A stretch of 13,307 nucleotides of DNA. It comes from MAG-120531 sp041163765. GTDB lineage: Bacteria; Bacteroidota; Bacteroidia; Flavobacteriales; Flavobacteriaceae. The notes beneath the pieces were generated by a model. The model was not told the DNA's origin and ran no database searches. It saw nothing but the letters and a program-made list of their open reading frames with translations. The DNA is taken from the NCBI GenBank assembly GCA_041163765.1, contig JBEAQS010000052.1, positions 1 to 13,307 of the forward strand, written 5' to 3'. Both the position numbers and the translations under genes were made by a program. This document shows positions 7,539-13,307 of the stretch, piece after piece (position 1 is the first letter of the stretch; every line of letters starts with the position of its first letter).

Positions 7539-8939
7539 ATGAAATACAGAATAGAAAAAGACACCATGGGACCTGTTGAGGTACCCAACGATGTTTACTG
7601 GGGTGCCCAAACAGAAAGATCCAGAAACAATTTCAAAATCGGTCCCTCGGCTTCCATGCCTCAGGACATTATTTATGGATTTGCCTACCTAAAAAAAGCC
7701 GCTGCCTATGCCAACTGTGATTTAGGGGTTTTAGAAGCGTCAAAAAGAGATTTAATCGCTCAAGTCTGTGATGAAATTCTTACAGGATCCCTCAACGATC
7801 AGTTTCCTTTGGTCATCTGGCAGACAGGATCTGGCACCCAAAGCAACATGAATGTCAATGAAGTAATCGCACACAGAGCCCAAGTGCTTGCCGGAAAAAA
7901 GATCGGAGAAGATGAGAAAGTGATTCAACCTAACGACGACGTCAACAAATCACAGTCTTCCAACGATACATTTCCCACAGGCATGCATATCGCTGCTTAC
8001 AAAAAAGTAGTTGAAGTGACCCTTCCGGGTGTTCAACAACTCAGAGATACCTTAGCGGCAAAAGCTGCTGAGTTCAAAGACGTGGTAAAAATCGGAAGAA
8101 CCCACCTGATGGATGCTACCCCACTAACTCTGGGGCAAGAATTCTCCGGTTATGTAGCTCAACTAGACCATGGTATGAATGCTTTGCGCCATACGTTAAG
8201 CCATTTAAGCGAATTAGCTTTGGGCGGCACGGCTGTAGGGACTGGACTGAACACTCCCCGCGGATATGATGTGTTGGTCGCGCAGTATATCGCTCAATTT
8301 ACCGGTCACCCATTTGTTACTGCGCCCAATAAATTTGAAGCTTTAGCAGCTCATGACGCGCTGGTTGAGAGTCATGGTGCATTAAAACAACTGGCTGTAT
8401 CCCTGAACAAAATCGCCCACGACATTAGAATGATGGCCTCAGGACCTAGATCTGGTATAGGGGAACTGATTATCCCTGCCAATGAACCGGGTAGTTCCAT
8501 CATGCCTGGAAAAGTAAATCCCACACAAGCAGAAGCACTCACCATGGTATGTGCACAAGTGATCGGTAATGATGTGGCGATCACCTTTGGTGGAGCGCAA
8601 GGACATTTTGAACTCAATGTGTTCAAGCCGATGATGGCTGCAAACTTTTTGCAATCCGCTCAATTACTGGGCGAGGCGTGTATCAGTTTTGACGAGCACT
8701 GCGCTCAAGGCATCGAGCCCAACACGCCAGTGATTCAACAATTGCTCAACAATTCATTGATGTTGGTCACCGCATTAAATCCGAAAATCGGGTATTACAA
8801 GGCGGCTGAAATTGCCAATGCAGCGCATCAAAATGGAACGACACTGAAACAAGAAGCCGTTCGTTTGGGATACGTTACCGAACAAGAATATGACCAATGG
8901 GTTAACCCAGCGGATATGATTGGAAGTTTAAAAGACTAA
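7539..8939 (+). CDS. fumC: Fumarate hydratase, class II
   Basis: Iron-independent fumarase that interconverts fumarate and L-malate in the TCA cycle; a cytoplasmic homotetramer in the family. The 466-residue length is normal. Visible signatures in order: GTQSNMNVNEV at about residues 99-109 (substrate-site region), SSNDTFPTGMH at 140-150, GRTHLMDATPLTLGQEFSGY at 186-205 with the catalytic histidine at 189, and the superfamily signature GSSIMPGKVNP at 318-328 with the catalytic loop serine at about 319. The set favours fumarase over aspartase, which shares this fold. The ATG at 7539 sits 23 bases after a -7 box and begins MKYRIEKDTMGPVEVP, a standard fumarase N-terminus. The gene appears monocistronic: its own promoter box upstream and a strong terminator right after the stop. 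No other TCA-cycle gene is in the window. Confidence 0.96.
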   Translation: MKYRIEKDTMGPVEVPNDVYWGAQTERSRNNFKIGPSASMPQDIIYGFAYLKKAAAYANCDLGVLEASKRDLIAQVCDEILTGSLNDQFPLVIWQTGSGTQSNMNVNEVIAHRAQVLAGKKIGEDEKVIQPNDDVNKSQSSNDTFPTGMHIAAYKKVVEVTLPGVQQLRDTLAAKAAEFKDVVKIGRTHLMDATPLTLGQEFSGYVAQLDHGMNALRHTLSHLSELALGGTAVGTGLNTPRGYDVLVAQYIAQFTGHPFVTAPNKFEALAAHDALVESHGALKQLAVSLNKIAHDIRMMASGPRSGIGELIIPANEPGSSIMPGKVNPTQAEALTMVCAQVIGNDVAITFGGAQGHFELNVFKPMMAANFLQSAQLLGEACISFDEHCAQGIEPNTPVIQQLLNNSLMLVTALNPKIGYYKAAEIANAAHQNGTTLKQEAVRLGYVTEQEYDQWVNPADMIGSLKD

Positions 8940-8950
8940 TCAAAGAGCAC

Positions 8951-8994
8951 AAAAAAAGAGCGGCCCAAGCATTTGCTTGGACCGCTCTTTTTTT
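8951..8994. terminator. Bidirectional intrinsic terminator between fumC and the coiled-coil gene
   Basis: A 20-base arm (8951-8970) pairs with 8975-8994 with a single C/A mismatch and an ATTT loop. The arm has seven A's at one end and the other has seven T's, so it can terminate fumC (stop 8939) and the convergent minus-strand gene (stop 9009). Confidence 0.92.
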
Positions 8995-9008
8995 ATTAAC
9001 AGGATGGC

Positions 9009-9881
9009 TTATTTCAATACAACTGTTGAGCTAGATAACAACCGCAGTTGGTTGTCATAAACTTGAACAGAGTATGAACCAGCTGTAAAGGAAGCACCTT
9101 TGATGTAATCACACACATCGATGGATTGGTTCTCATACAAGAAGGTAGTTGACTTGCTGTAGGACAGAGAAGCCCCGCCTACGGTAATGGATTCACCTGC
9201 TCCTAGTAGAGCTCCTTGTGGATTTTTCACCTCGATATAAAAAGTTCTATTACCCGATGCAGCAATAGCGTTTTCAGCTACGTTGTAGCACACTTGGAAT
9301 GCATCAACAGGATTGGCACGCTTACGGGTAACAAAAGAACCGTTAGATTTTTCTTTAACACCAGCAATCTGAACTGAGGTGAGAATCAAAGCAGCGCCTT
9401 TTTCTACAGTAGCGTTAAGATCGTTGTTTTTGCTCACAAGTTCCTTGTTTACAGTAGTTTGTACTTCAAGGGCTGCATAAGTTTCATCGCGCTCTTTGGT
9501 CAATTGAGCGTTGGCCGCTTCCAATTCAGCAATGCGGTTTTTTAAAGCATCGCTTTGTTTTTGCAAGCTGTAAAAACGAGCTCTGAATTTGCTTAAGGTC
9601 GCAATGTCTGCATTAAGACCGCTGATTGAATCTAGAAATTGAGCTACCTCAGCTTTAGCTGCAGTAAGGGCTTGATTCACTTCTTCGTTTTGAGTAACTA
9701 CTCCGTCGTACTCCGCTTGAAGTTGAGTAAGATCTTGAATAACTAATTCTTTTTCTTGAGTCAAAGCCGCTTCTGTGTTTTGCTTCATGACAAAAAGCGC
9801 AATGGCTAATACAGCAGTTACGGCCAATAAAACCGATAAAATGGCTACTGATTTTTTTGAATTGTTTTCTGATTGTGACAT
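9009..9881 (-). CDS. Membrane-anchored coiled-coil protein with C-terminal beta domain, function unknown
   Basis: 290 residues. A short polar, basic N-terminus (MSQSENNSKKS) precedes one transmembrane helix at about 12-32 (VAILSVLLAVTAVLAIALFV). Residues ~33-165 form a long heptad-like coiled coil rich in Ala, Gln, Glu and Lys. The C-terminal ~120 residues look like a compact beta-sandwich: VQIAGVKEKSNG, ANPVDAFQVCYNVAENAIA, TFYIEVKNPQGALLG, IDVCDYIKGASFTAGSYSVQVY. This architecture recurs in Bacteroidota proteins sometimes loosely labelled chromosome-segregation or SMC-like because of the coiled coil; I see no ATPase motif to support that. With no cleavable signal, the protein is probably anchored in the inner membrane with the coiled coil and beta domain in the periplasm. 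Two cysteines (in VCYN and VCDY) could pair there. It stands alone between a shared terminator and the divergent MBL gene. Confidence 0.8.
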   Translation of the reverse strand: MSQSENNSKKSVAILSVLLAVTAVLAIALFVMKQNTEAALTQEKELVIQDLTQLQAEYDGVVTQNEEVNQALTAAKAEVAQFLDSISGLNADIATLSKFRARFYSLQKQSDALKNRIAELEAANAQLTKERDETYAALEVQTTVNKELVSKNNDLNATVEKGAALILTSVQIAGVKEKSNGSFVTRKRANPVDAFQVCYNVAENAIAASGNRTFYIEVKNPQGALLGAGESITVGGASLSYSKSTTFLYENQSIDVCDYIKGASFTAGSYSVQVYDNQLRLLSSSTVVLK

Positions 9882-9908
9882 AATTAGAAGTTGTTGGTTA
9901 TGTATAGA

Positions 9909-9925
9909 AAGGGAACTTTTCCCTT
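9909..9925. repeat. Short inverted repeat upstream of the coiled-coil gene
   Basis: AAGGGAA-CTT-TTCCCTT, a 7+3+7 perfect inverted repeat 27 bases before the ATG at 9881, in the divergent gap with the MBL gene. A one-mismatch -7-like box (TAATTTCG, minus strand, 9943-9936) lies just upstream of it, so it would sit in the 5' leader of the coiled-coil mRNA. It could be a leader hairpin or an operator; neither is shown. Confidence 0.4.
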
Positions 9926-10001
9926 AAAAACAGGGCGAAATTAAGATTTTATAGCCTAAAAACCTATACTTTTATAAGTGAACTGATTAACTATCAAGGA
10001 T

Positions 10002-10751
10002 ATGACACATTTTAAGTGGATTAACTGTATATTTCAAACACTTACAGCTTTGTTACTGACCACTTTACCCGCTCTAAGCCAAACTTCCTGGTCATTAGGT
10101 CTCCTCGAAATAAAACCAGTAGAACACGCCTCGTTTTCACTGCATACACAAAATCTAAGTGTATTAGTGGATCCAGTAGGCGAGCCATCTAGGTATCCCA
10201 AAAATCCAACCCTGATACTCATTACCGATGTACACGGTGATCACTTTCAATCAGAAACACTGATGGATGTGGTGGGTGATCAGTCACACATTTTGGCCCC
10301 CAAAGCAGTGTTTGATTTGATGCCAGAGTCGCTCCAATCCATCACTAAAATCATGGCCAACGGAGAAACCTTAATCACCCATGGCCTGGAAATTACCGCT
10401 ATACCCATGTACAATCTAAGAACTGAGGCGCTGAACTTCCATACCAAAGGACGGGGAAATGGCTACGTGCTCCAAATGGAGGGGCAACGTTGGTATATTT
10501 CAGGGGACACGGAAGATATTCCTGAAATGAGGCAGCTTAAAGATATCGATGTAGCGATCCTGTGTATGAATCTACCGTATACCATGACCGTAGAAGCTGC
10601 ATCCAGCGCGATCAAGGAATTTAAACCCAAACATGTTTTACCTTATCACTTCCGAGGAAAACCTGTATGGGAAGATCCCAAAAAAATTGCGGGCCTCGTT
10701 CAAGACCCGCAAATTGATGTAGTTATTTTGGATTGGTATCCGAATAACTAG
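10002..10751 (+). CDS. Exported metallo-beta-lactamase-fold hydrolase (UlaG-like)
   Basis: 249 residues. A hydrophobic N-terminus (about residues 8-27, ending LPALSQ) looks like a signal peptide, so the enzyme probably works in the periplasm. The MBL fold is marked by HASFSLHTQNLSVLVDP at 42-58, the metal motif TDVHGDHF at 75-82 (H78, D80 and H81), FHTKGRGNGYVLQ at 146-158, YISGDTEDIPEM at 166-176 with the bridging aspartate, and PYHFRG at 214-219 with the last histidine. The first histidine of the usual HxHxDH is aspartate here (D76). The pattern resembles UlaG-like members of the superfamily rather than true beta-lactamases; the substrate cannot be read. The ATG at 10002 gives the signal peptide directly. 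AAGGA ends one base before it, too close to serve as a Shine-Dalgarno. The stop is one base from the stop of convergent ettA. Confidence 0.88.
   Translation: MTHFKWINCIFQTLTALLLTTLPALSQTSWSLGLLEIKPVEHASFSLHTQNLSVLVDPVGEPSRYPKNPTLILITDVHGDHFQSETLMDVVGDQSHILAPKAVFDLMPESLQSITKIMANGETLITHGLEITAIPMYNLRTEALNFHTKGRGNGYVLQMEGQRWYISGDTEDIPEMRQLKDIDVAILCMNLPYTMTVEAASSAIKEFKPKHVLPYHFRGKPVWEDPKKIAGLVQDPQIDVVILDWYPNN
10680..10712 (-). terminator. Putative ettA terminator inside the MBL coding region
   Basis: On the minus strand TTGCGGG, a 12-base loop, CCCGCAA, then seven T's (10686-10680). It lies about 40 bases after the ettA stop, within the last 24 codons of the convergent MBL gene. The loop is long for a strong terminator, but the GC stem and uninterrupted T-tract fit. 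Confidence 0.5.
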
Positions 10752-10770
10752 ACTATCTCGTCAGTTTTTT
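10746..10770 (+). terminator. Weak candidate terminator of the MBL gene inside the ettA 3' end
   Basis: AACT-A-GAC / GTC-AGTT (one bulged A, loop TATCTC) runs directly into a tract of T's (10765-10770). It overlaps the MBL stop codon and the last codons of ettA. The stem is short and AT-rich, so the call is tentative. A second imperfect hairpin, arms 10722-10733 and 10738-10748, lies just upstream. Confidence 0.3.
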
Positions 10771-12444
10771 ATATTTGATTCTCGTAGGCATTACCTCTGC
10801 ACCCAAACGCTTGCGTTTGTTTTCTTCGTAATCAGAGAATGAACCCTCAAAGAAATACACCTCAGAATTGCCCTCAAAAGCCAATATATGGGTGCAAATT
10901 CGATCCAAAAACCATCGGTCGTGGGAAATAACCACGGCACAACCGGCAAAGTTCTCTAGACCTTCCTCTAAGGCTCTGAGCGTATTTACGTCTAAATCAT
11001 TGGTAGGCTCATCCAACAAAAGAACATTTCCTTCCTCTTTTAACGTCATGGCCAGATGCAGTCGGTTGCGCTCTCCACCAGAGAGTGTACTCACTTTCTT
11101 GTTCTGGTCTGAACCTGAAAAATTAAAACGGCTCAAGTACGCACGAGAGTTCACTTGCTTCCCCCCCATCATAATCAACTCTTGACCATCGCTGAAGTTT
11201 TCCCAAATTGTTTTGTTTGGATCAATATTGCTGTGGTTTTGGTCCACATAGGCAATCTTGGCTGTTTCTCCTACCTCAAAACTTCCTGTATCTGGGGTTT
11301 CTTCCCCCATAACCATTCTAAAAATGGTTGTTTTACCCGCTCCATTAGGTCCTATCACCCCAACAATACCTGCCTGCGGCAAGGTGAAATTTAGTGATTC
11401 ATAAAGCAGTTTATCCCCATAGCTCTTACTGATGCCCTGTGCATTGAGCACTTGGGTACCCAACCTAGGTCCATTGGGGATATAGATCTCTAACTGTTCA
11501 TCCAGTTGCTTTTGATCTTGATTCAGCAACTTGTCGTAATTCTGCAGTCTGGCTTTCTGTTTGGTTTGACGTCCCTTGGGACCTTGTCTTACCCACTCAA
11601 GCTCTCGTTCCAAGGTCTTTTGACGCTTTGAGGCTGTTTTGCTTTCCAAGGCCAGTCTTTTTGACTTTTGATCCAGCCAACTGGAATAATTTCCTTTCCA
11701 GGGAATACCCTCCCCCCTGTCGAGTTCTAGTATCCATCCCGCTACATTGTCCAAGAAGTAGCGATCGTGGGTCACTGCTATTACCGTCCCCTTATATTGA
11801 GATAAATGGTGCTCCAGCCAATGGACTGACTCTGCGTCCAAATGGTTCGTGGGTTCATCGAGCAATAAAATCTCTGGCTCTTGAAGCAATAATCTACACA
11901 AGGCCACTCTCCTTTTTTCTCCTCCGGAAAGCACACCTATTTTCTGATCTGGATCTGGTGTGCGTAATGCATCCATAGCAATTTCAAGTTTCGTATCTAA
12001 ATCCCACGCATTGCTGGCGTCGATTTGATCCTGAAGCGTTGCTTGACGATCCATCAACTTTTGCATTTTATCGGCATCTTCATAGTATTCAGGAAGCCCA
12101 AACAAATCGTTGATTTTGTTGTATTCTTCTAGCAGTGCTACGGTTTCAGCAGCCCCTTCTTTGACAACTTCAAGAACTGTTTTTTCAGGATCTAGCAAAG
12201 GCTCTTGCGGCAAATACCCCACGCGATAGCCTGGTGAAAAAACCACGTCTCCTTGATAATCTTTATCTACACCTGCGATAATTTTAAGCAAAGTAGATTT
12301 TCCAGAACCGTTTAATCCCAATATACCGATCTTGGCACCGTAGAAAAAACTTAAATAAATATTCTTGAGCACAGGGGTCTGTGCACTCTTGTAGGTCTTG
12401 GTGACCCCGGACATCGAAAAAATGACCTTCTTGTCGTCTGACAT
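10753..12444 (-). CDS. ettA: Energy-dependent translational throttle protein EttA (ABC-F ATPase)
   Basis: Soluble ABC-F protein that binds the ribosomal E site and gates entry into the elongation cycle according to ATP/ADP level. The 563-residue length is normal for EttA. Two ATPase domains lack membrane segments. Domain 1 has Walker A GLNGSGKST at 43-51, LSGGE at 172-176 and LLLDEPTNHLD from 193 with catalytic E197. Domain 2 has GPNGAGKTT at 365-373, LSGGE at 454-458 and LLLDEPTNDLD from 475 with E479. Between them, about 245-320, lies the tRNA-contacting linker with the EttA-diagnostic LDRGEGIPWKGNYSSWL and ELEWVRQGPKGRQ. The C-terminus LGAE..PTRIKYKKL also matches EttA, not the antibiotic-resistance ABC-F groups. 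A 58-residue membrane-protein gene ends 18 bases upstream and probably shares its transcript. Convergent with the MBL gene, with one base between stop codons. Confidence 0.95.
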   Translation of the reverse strand: MSDDKKVIFSMSGVTKTYKSAQTPVLKNIYLSFFYGAKIGILGLNGSGKSTLLKIIAGVDKDYQGDVVFSPGYRVGYLPQEPLLDPEKTVLEVVKEGAAETVALLEEYNKINDLFGLPEYYEDADKMQKLMDRQATLQDQIDASNAWDLDTKLEIAMDALRTPDPDQKIGVLSGGEKRRVALCRLLLQEPEILLLDEPTNHLDAESVHWLEHHLSQYKGTVIAVTHDRYFLDNVAGWILELDRGEGIPWKGNYSSWLDQKSKRLALESKTASKRQKTLERELEWVRQGPKGRQTKQKARLQNYDKLLNQDQKQLDEQLEIYIPNGPRLGTQVLNAQGISKSYGDKLLYESLNFTLPQAGIVGVIGPNGAGKTTIFRMVMGEETPDTGSFEVGETAKIAYVDQNHSNIDPNKTIWENFSDGQELIMMGGKQVNSRAYLSRFNFSGSDQNKKVSTLSGGERNRLHLAMTLKEEGNVLLLDEPTNDLDVNTLRALEEGLENFAGCAVVISHDRWFLDRICTHILAFEGNSEVYFFEGSFSDYEENKRKRLGAEVMPTRIKYKKLTR

Positions 12445-12462
12445 ATCGCTATATAATCTTAA

Positions 12463-12639
12463 TTAAACCCTTCCTTTCAGCGCATTGAACACCCAGGCAA
12501 TGGCAAAAAATCCCAAACCAACTGCGGCAAATCCCCAACCAGCCACATCATCATAACGGAATGCCCCTAAGCCTATGAGCAGTAGCCCCATGGCAATCAT
12601 AATCAACGTGGCATATCCCAAAACTGTGTTCTTGTCCAT
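12463..12639 (-). CDS. Small membrane protein, CAL67264-family-like (58 aa)
   Basis: A short gene below usual length cut-offs. The product starts MDKNTVLGYATLIMIAMGLL and ends FFAIAWVFNALKGRV. It has two hydrophobic helices (about residues 8-26 and 35-53) joined by the turn FRYDDVAGWG, making a two-span hairpin with both ends on the same side, probably cytoplasmic. The sequence matches my memory of the flavobacterial CAL67264 family of membrane proteins, which has no assigned function; that naming rests on recall, not on a search. It stops 18 bases before ettA on the same strand, and no terminator lies between, so the two are probably one transcript. A one-mismatch -7-like box (GATATTTG) lies 25-30 bases upstream of the ATG, so it may also start independently of the oxidoreductase gene 42 bases further upstream. 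Confidence 0.88.
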   Translation of the reverse strand: MDKNTVLGYATLIMIAMGLLLIGLGAFRYDDVAGWGFAAVGLGFFAIAWVFNALKGRV

Positions 12640-12681
12640 AACTCAATAATTAACGGTCAAATATCGCTATTTTTTTTAAGC

Positions 12682-13307
12682 TCATCGCGAATTTGCGGAT
12701 TCTGATACCGCCCTTATCAACGCGTTGAGCTCCAAGCTGTTTTGATGGGTCCATTGAGGACTTTCAATGAGTCCTTGTTCGATGCAATCAATCACTTCGT
12801 TAATTTCATACGTATATCCTTTGCCGATCAAGTCAAAAAATTCTGTGTGACTTCCACGCTCAGGGGTCTGAATCGTTAATCGATCTGTTTCGTGCCAACG
12901 AGGATGAAGAAGTACACTACCCAACGTACCTCCAACTTGTGCAGTCATAGCCGAGAACGTACTAAAACTTGAAAACAGCTGAGCTGTGGCCTCTGGATAA
13001 TTAAATTCAATGCGCAGCTGAGCATCCACGCCCGTCGACGCGGCTATTTTTTGCACGGACATAGAAGTGGGATTCCCCAGTAGTTGATAGGCCCAAAATA
13101 TTGGGTAGAGGCCAATGTCCCAAAGTGAACCGCCCCCAAGTTCCGGGTTGAGCAGTCTAGATGCAGGATCCCTATCTAAGGCAAAAAATCCAAAATCCGC
13201 CTGCACATACCTCAAAGCACCTAAACTTCCAGATCGTGCATAATCCATCGCTTTTTGAACGGCGGGATTAAATCTAGACCAAAGAGCTTCCATAAAAAAC
13301 AGACCTC
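12682..13307 (-). CDS. Gfo/Idh/MocA-family oxidoreductase, partial (5' end outside window)
   Basis: C-terminal 207 residues of an NAD(P)-dependent sugar or diol dehydrogenase-type oxidoreductase. The frame is open to the right edge. The visible start, GLFFMEALWSRFNP, corresponds to the family's FMEAxWxRFxP segment, so the methionine at 13293 is internal and about 115-120 N-terminal residues, including the Rossmann fold and the EKP active-site lysine, lie outside. Visible C-terminal domain marks are LGALRYVQADFGF, the PELGGGSLWDIGLYPIFWA helix that carries the substrate-site Asp and Tyr in related enzymes, and GKGYTYEINEVIDCIEQGLIESP near the end. This best fits the subgroup of dihydrodiol dehydrogenase/glucose-fructose oxidoreductase relatives; the substrate is unknown. 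The stop (TGA) is 42 bases from the ATG of the small membrane-protein gene on the same strand, so co-transcription is possible. Confidence 0.92.
   Translation of the reverse strand, partial: GLFFMEALWSRFNPAVQKAMDYARSGSLGALRYVQADFGFFALDRDPASRLLNPELGGGSLWDIGLYPIFWAYQLLGNPTSMSVQKIAASTGVDAQLRIEFNYPEATAQLFSSFSTFSAMTAQVGGTLGSVLLHPRWHETDRLTIQTPERGSHTEFFDLIGKGYTYEINEVIDCIEQGLIESPQWTHQNSLELNALIRAVSESANSR

Noticed and set aside
7539..8939. Aspartate ammonia-lyase instead of fumarase
   Set aside because: The N-terminus, the GRTHLMDATP block and the overall pattern match class II fumarase; aspartases share the GSSIMPGKVNP motif but differ around these segments.
9996..10004. AAGGA before the MBL start codon as a Shine-Dalgarno
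   Set aside because: It ends one base before the ATG, too close for productive pairing, and genes in this phylum generally do not use one.
10034..10222. Minus-strand open frame opposite the MBL gene
   Set aside because: A shadow of the MBL reading frame; cysteine/arginine-rich random-looking sequence and no regulatory context.
1..13307. Mobile element, CRISPR array, phage, toxin-antitoxin or defence genes
   Set aside because: No transposase, integrase, spaced direct repeats, tRNA-adjacent breakpoints or nuclease/effector domains were seen; the gene content is housekeeping and envelope functions.

Overview
The window looks like ordinary core chromosome of a member of the Bacteroidota, most likely a flavobacterium-like lineage. 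The evidence is a TonB-dependent receptor with an N-terminal carboxypeptidase-regulatory-like domain, a DUF5117/met-zincin type metalloprotease, a small membrane protein of the CAL67264 type next to ettA, start codons without Shine-Dalgarno sequences, and several upstream boxes that fit the Bacteroidota -7 consensus TAnnTTTG. I see no tRNA, rRNA, CRISPR array, insertion sequence, integrase or prophage gene. All assignments come from reading the sequence; no database search was possible.

Layout. (1) 1-2929, minus strand: a secreted zinc metalloprotease gene runs into a low-specificity threonine aldolase gene through a TGATG stop/start overlap; the aldolase gene leaves the window at base 1. (2) 3011-7182, plus strand: prfB (release factor 2), encoded in two frames joined by a programmed +1 frameshift, then a small secreted lysine-tailed protein whose stop codon abuts the start of a TonB-dependent receptor gene. 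(3) 7199-7417: a strong bidirectional terminator shared with an oppositely oriented 56-residue membrane protein gene that has its own well-formed promoter. (4) 7539-8994: fumC and a second bidirectional terminator. (5) 9009-9881, minus: a membrane-anchored coiled-coil protein of unknown role. (6) 10002-10751, plus: an exported metallo-beta-lactamase-fold hydrolase, convergent with (7) ettA and a 58-residue membrane protein gene upstream of it (10753-12639, minus). (8) 12682-13307, minus: the C-terminal part of a Gfo/Idh/MocA-family oxidoreductase that enters from the right edge.

How the parts relate. Two genes act on translation: prfB reads UGA/UAA stop codons and controls its own level by frameshifting, and ettA is the ATP-sensing ABC-F factor that gates early elongation. 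fumC is a TCA-cycle enzyme, and threonine aldolase belongs to glycine/threonine metabolism. The metalloprotease, the lysine-tailed protein, the receptor and the MBL hydrolase carry export signals and form the envelope-facing part. Apart from the three tight pairs (protease-aldolase, lysine-tail protein-receptor, small membrane protein-ettA), the genes look like independent units.

I found no new multi-gene system. The points most worth following up are the prfB frameshift cassette with a full AGGAGG in a phylum that largely ignores Shine-Dalgarno sequences, two short membrane-protein genes that length cut-offs miss, candidate terminators of the ettA and MBL genes that each lie inside the opposing gene, and a palindromic pair of divergent -7 boxes upstream of prfB.
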